Source of the DNA: Candidatus Accumulibacter iunctus
Lineage (GTDB): Bacteria; Pseudomonadota; Gammaproteobacteria; Burkholderiales; Rhodocyclaceae
NCBI GenBank assembly: GCA_002345025.1
Contig: DDUX01000001.1
Coordinates: forward strand, 37,666 to 44,842
Length of the DNA stretch: 7,177 nucleotides
Direction of reading: 5' to 3'
In this document: piece by piece, positions 5,228 through 7,177 of the stretch
Numbering within the stretch: the first letter of the stretch is position 1
How the letters are laid out: each line of letters begins with the position of its first letter
Position numbers and translations under genes: made by a program
The notes under the pieces: model-generated
Database searches by the model: none
What the model was told of the DNA's origin: nothing
What the model saw: only the letters and a program-made list of their open reading frames with translations

Positions 5228-7138
5228 ATGTTTTTTGACACCGTTCGCAACAACAAGAGGGTCGTCCAGGTCTTTCTGGCACTGATCGCCCTGCCTTTCG
5301 CCTTCTGGGGCGTTGACTCGTATGTTCGCGGCGCCGGCGCCGGTGCCGACTTGGCAAGCGTCGGCGATACGAAGATCACGCAGCAGCAGTTTGATCAGGC
5401 CTGGCGCGTGCAACAGGATCGCCTGCGCCAGGCGCTCGGTGACAGTTTTCGGCCCGAGTTGATGAATACCCCGGCCGCACGCCTCGCGGTGCTCAACTCG
5501 CTCGTCGACCAGCGTCTGCTGCTTCTGGAAGCCGCCAAGGCAGGACTTGGCGCGAGCGACGAGGCGCTGCGCGAGGTGATCGGCAAGATTCCGGCGTTGC
5601 AGGAGAACGGCCAGTTCTCCATGGCCCGCTACCAGTCGGCCCTGGCTGCGCAGGGGATGTCGCAGGCGCAGTTCGAGGCACAGATTCGGCAGGATCTGAC
5701 GCTGCAGGAGCTGGTTTCGGCGATCGGCGATACGGGCATCGCTGCCGCCAGCGAGACCGGGAGGATCCTGGCAATCCAGTCCGAGGAGCGGCAGGTTGCC
5801 GAGTTCCGCATCGCTCCGGGTCAGTTCGCTGGCCAGGTCCGGATCGACGAGCCGGAGATGCGCAAGTTCTACGACGATAACAGCAAGCGATTCGAGATCG
5901 CGGAGCAGGCCCGTGTCGAGTACGTCGTTCTATCCCTCGATGCACTGGTCGGCCAGACTGCGGTCAAGGATGCCGATCTGCAGGCCTGGTACGACAGTCA
6001 CCGGGATCGCTACCAGCAGGGCGAAGAAAGGCGTGCGAGTCACATCCTGATCCTGATGCCGAGCGGCGATTCCGAACAGGCCAAGGCCAGGGCGCGAGCC
6101 GAAGAGCTTCTCGATGAATTGCGGAAATCGCCCGAGCGCTTCGCGGATCTCGCGAGGAAGCATTCGCAGGATCCGGGCTCGGCAGCCAGAGGCGGCGATC
6201 TTGGCGTCGTCGCGCGCGGGACGATGGTCAAGCCTTTCGAGGATGCTGTCTTCAGCCTGCGCGAGAACGAGCTGTCCGATCTCGTGCAGTCCGAGTTCGG
6301 CTATCACATCATCATGGTGACGGGCATCCGGCCGGGCAAGCAGCGGAGCTTCGCCGAGGTGCGCCCGGAAATCGAGGCCGAGCTGAAGCGGCAGGCAGCG
6401 CAGCGGCGATTTGCCGAGGATGCCGAAGCCTTCAGCAACATCGTCTACGAGCAACCGGACAGTCTTCAGCCGGCTGCCGAACGTTTCAAGCTGAAGCTGC
6501 AGACATCGGACTGGTTGCCACGCAATCCCACGCCGGCGGCGATGGCCGGTCTGGGGCAGTTGGGCAATGCCAAGGCTCTCGCAGCGATCTTCTCGGACGA
6601 CTCGATCAGGAACAAGCGCAACACGGAGGCCATCGAGGTGGCTCCGAACACCTTGCTGGCCGCGCGCGTGGTCGAACACCGGCCAGCGAGTGTACGGCCG
6701 TTCGAAACGGTGAAGGCCGACATCGAGGCTGCGCTGAAGGCGCAGGGCGAGGCTGCTCTGGCACGTTCCGCGGGCGAAGCGCGGCTTGCCGAGTTGCGGC
6801 AGGGGAGTGCGGACCCCCTCTCCTGGACGCCGGTGCGCAAGCTCTCGCGGCAGGATGCGCGGCAACTGCCGCCGGCGGCGGCGAAAGCGATCTTTAGTGC
6901 CGACGTGCAGAAACTTCCGGCCTACGTCGGCGCCGAAGCAGCCGATGCCGGCTATGTGCTGTACAAGATCGTCAAGGTGACGCAGCCGGAGCGGCTTGAC
7001 GAGGCGCGGCGGCAGGCGCTGCAGCGCGAGTATGGGATGATTCTCGGACAGGAGGATTTTGCGGCCTATCTCGCCGGTCTGCGGCAGCGCTACAAGATCG
7101 ACATCAACAAGGCGGCACTGGAACGTAAGGAGCGCTAG
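5228..7138 (+). CDS. ppiD: PpiD-like membrane-anchored periplasmic chaperone (SurA-N and parvulin domains)
   Basis: This encodes a 636-residue protein anchored in the inner membrane and facing the periplasm, thought to help newly exported proteins at the Sec translocon. A short basic N-terminus (Arg7, Lys10, Arg11) precedes one hydrophobic segment at about 12-33, an uncleaved anchor with no lipobox. A SurA-N-like helical region follows (about 40-190). A parvulin-type prolyl isomerase domain spans about 265-366, with SHILI (His272), GGDLG (322-326) and FGYHII (357-362). Charged C-terminal regions (about 370-636) resemble the second half of PpiD. Length matches the family (E. coli PpiD is 623 residues). 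No clear Shine-Dalgarno precedes ATG 5228, but the membrane anchor starts correctly there. It lies just after the tRNA terminator and so needs its own promoter or read-through. SurA is excluded by the anchor and by the single parvulin domain. Confidence 0.93.
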   Translation: MFFDTVRNNKRVVQVFLALIALPFAFWGVDSYVRGAGAGADLASVGDTKITQQQFDQAWRVQQDRLRQALGDSFRPELMNTPAARLAVLNSLVDQRLLLLEAAKAGLGASDEALREVIGKIPALQENGQFSMARYQSALAAQGMSQAQFEAQIRQDLTLQELVSAIGDTGIAAASETGRILAIQSEERQVAEFRIAPGQFAGQVRIDEPEMRKFYDDNSKRFEIAEQARVEYVVLSLDALVGQTAVKDADLQAWYDSHRDRYQQGEERRASHILILMPSGDSEQAKARARAEELLDELRKSPERFADLARKHSQDPGSAARGGDLGVVARGTMVKPFEDAVFSLRENELSDLVQSEFGYHIIMVTGIRPGKQRSFAEVRPEIEAELKRQAAQRRFAEDAEAFSNIVYEQPDSLQPAAERFKLKLQTSDWLPRNPTPAAMAGLGQLGNAKALAAIFSDDSIRNKRNTEAIEVAPNTLLAARVVEHRPASVRPFETVKADIEAALKAQGEAALARSAGEARLAELRQGSADPLSWTPVRKLSRQDARQLPPAAAKAIFSADVQKLPAYVGAEAADAGYVLYKIVKVTQPERLDEARRQALQREYGMILGQEDFAAYLAGLRQRYKIDINKAALERKER

Positions 7139-7177
7139 GCGCCGGCGTCGCTGCTCCCTGTCCGGCCGCAGCCCCCC

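Noticed and set aside
5008..5238. Plus-strand open frame containing VVQLVRIPACHAGGRGFEPRPL
   Set aside because: It is a translation of the tRNA-Asp gene itself and a common false protein in databases.
1..7177. Hidden mobile, CRISPR, toxin-antitoxin or novel defence system
   Set aside because: Every gene-sized stretch is explained by conserved core genes or tRNAs. No direct-repeat array, transposase, integrase or attachment-site duplication of a tRNA end was seen; longest gene-free stretch is 135 bp (4830-4964).

Overview
This window is a conserved proteostasis locus from a GC-rich (roughly 60-65% by eye) proteobacterium. The gene order, all on the + strand, is tig (3' end) - clpP - clpX - lon - tRNA-Val(UAC) - tRNA-Asp(GUC) - ppiD. 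From general knowledge this order is typical of Betaproteobacteria. The protein sequences would suit a Rhodocyclales-like organism such as an Azoarcus, Dechloromonas or Accumulibacter relative, but that placement is inference and was not tested by a search.

Layout. Bases 1-266 are the last 87 codons of trigger factor. After a 95-bp gap comes clpP (362-994), which keeps the full catalytic triad. A 49-bp gap leads to clpX (1044-2318), which keeps its zinc finger, AAA+ motifs and ClpP-docking loop. The 84 bp between clpX and lon is the densest regulatory stretch. It holds a perfect 9-bp inverted repeat followed by TTTT (terminator-like) and, interleaved with it, a near-consensus heat-shock (sigma-32) promoter whose -10 lies at the hairpin loop. 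lon (2403-4829) is a complete LonA protease with a short Ala-rich tail. The 135 bp after lon holds a plausible stable-RNA promoter driving two tRNA genes, both with encoded CCA ends, closed by a strong rho-independent terminator. ppiD (5228-7138) starts only 42 bp after that terminator stem. The last 39 bases (7139-7177) show nothing I can name.

How it works together. Trigger factor meets nascent chains at the ribosome. ClpXP and Lon are the two main ATP-dependent cytosolic proteases for tagged, regulatory and misfolded proteins. PpiD is a membrane-anchored periplasmic chaperone thought to act at the Sec translocon exit. The window therefore spans folding, degradation and export-linked folding, with a tRNA pair inserted between.

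I see no mobile element, CRISPR array, toxin-antitoxin pair, broken gene or unknown gene family. The coding content is ordinary. The points worth a second look are regulatory, chiefly the overlapped terminator and heat-shock promoter before lon.
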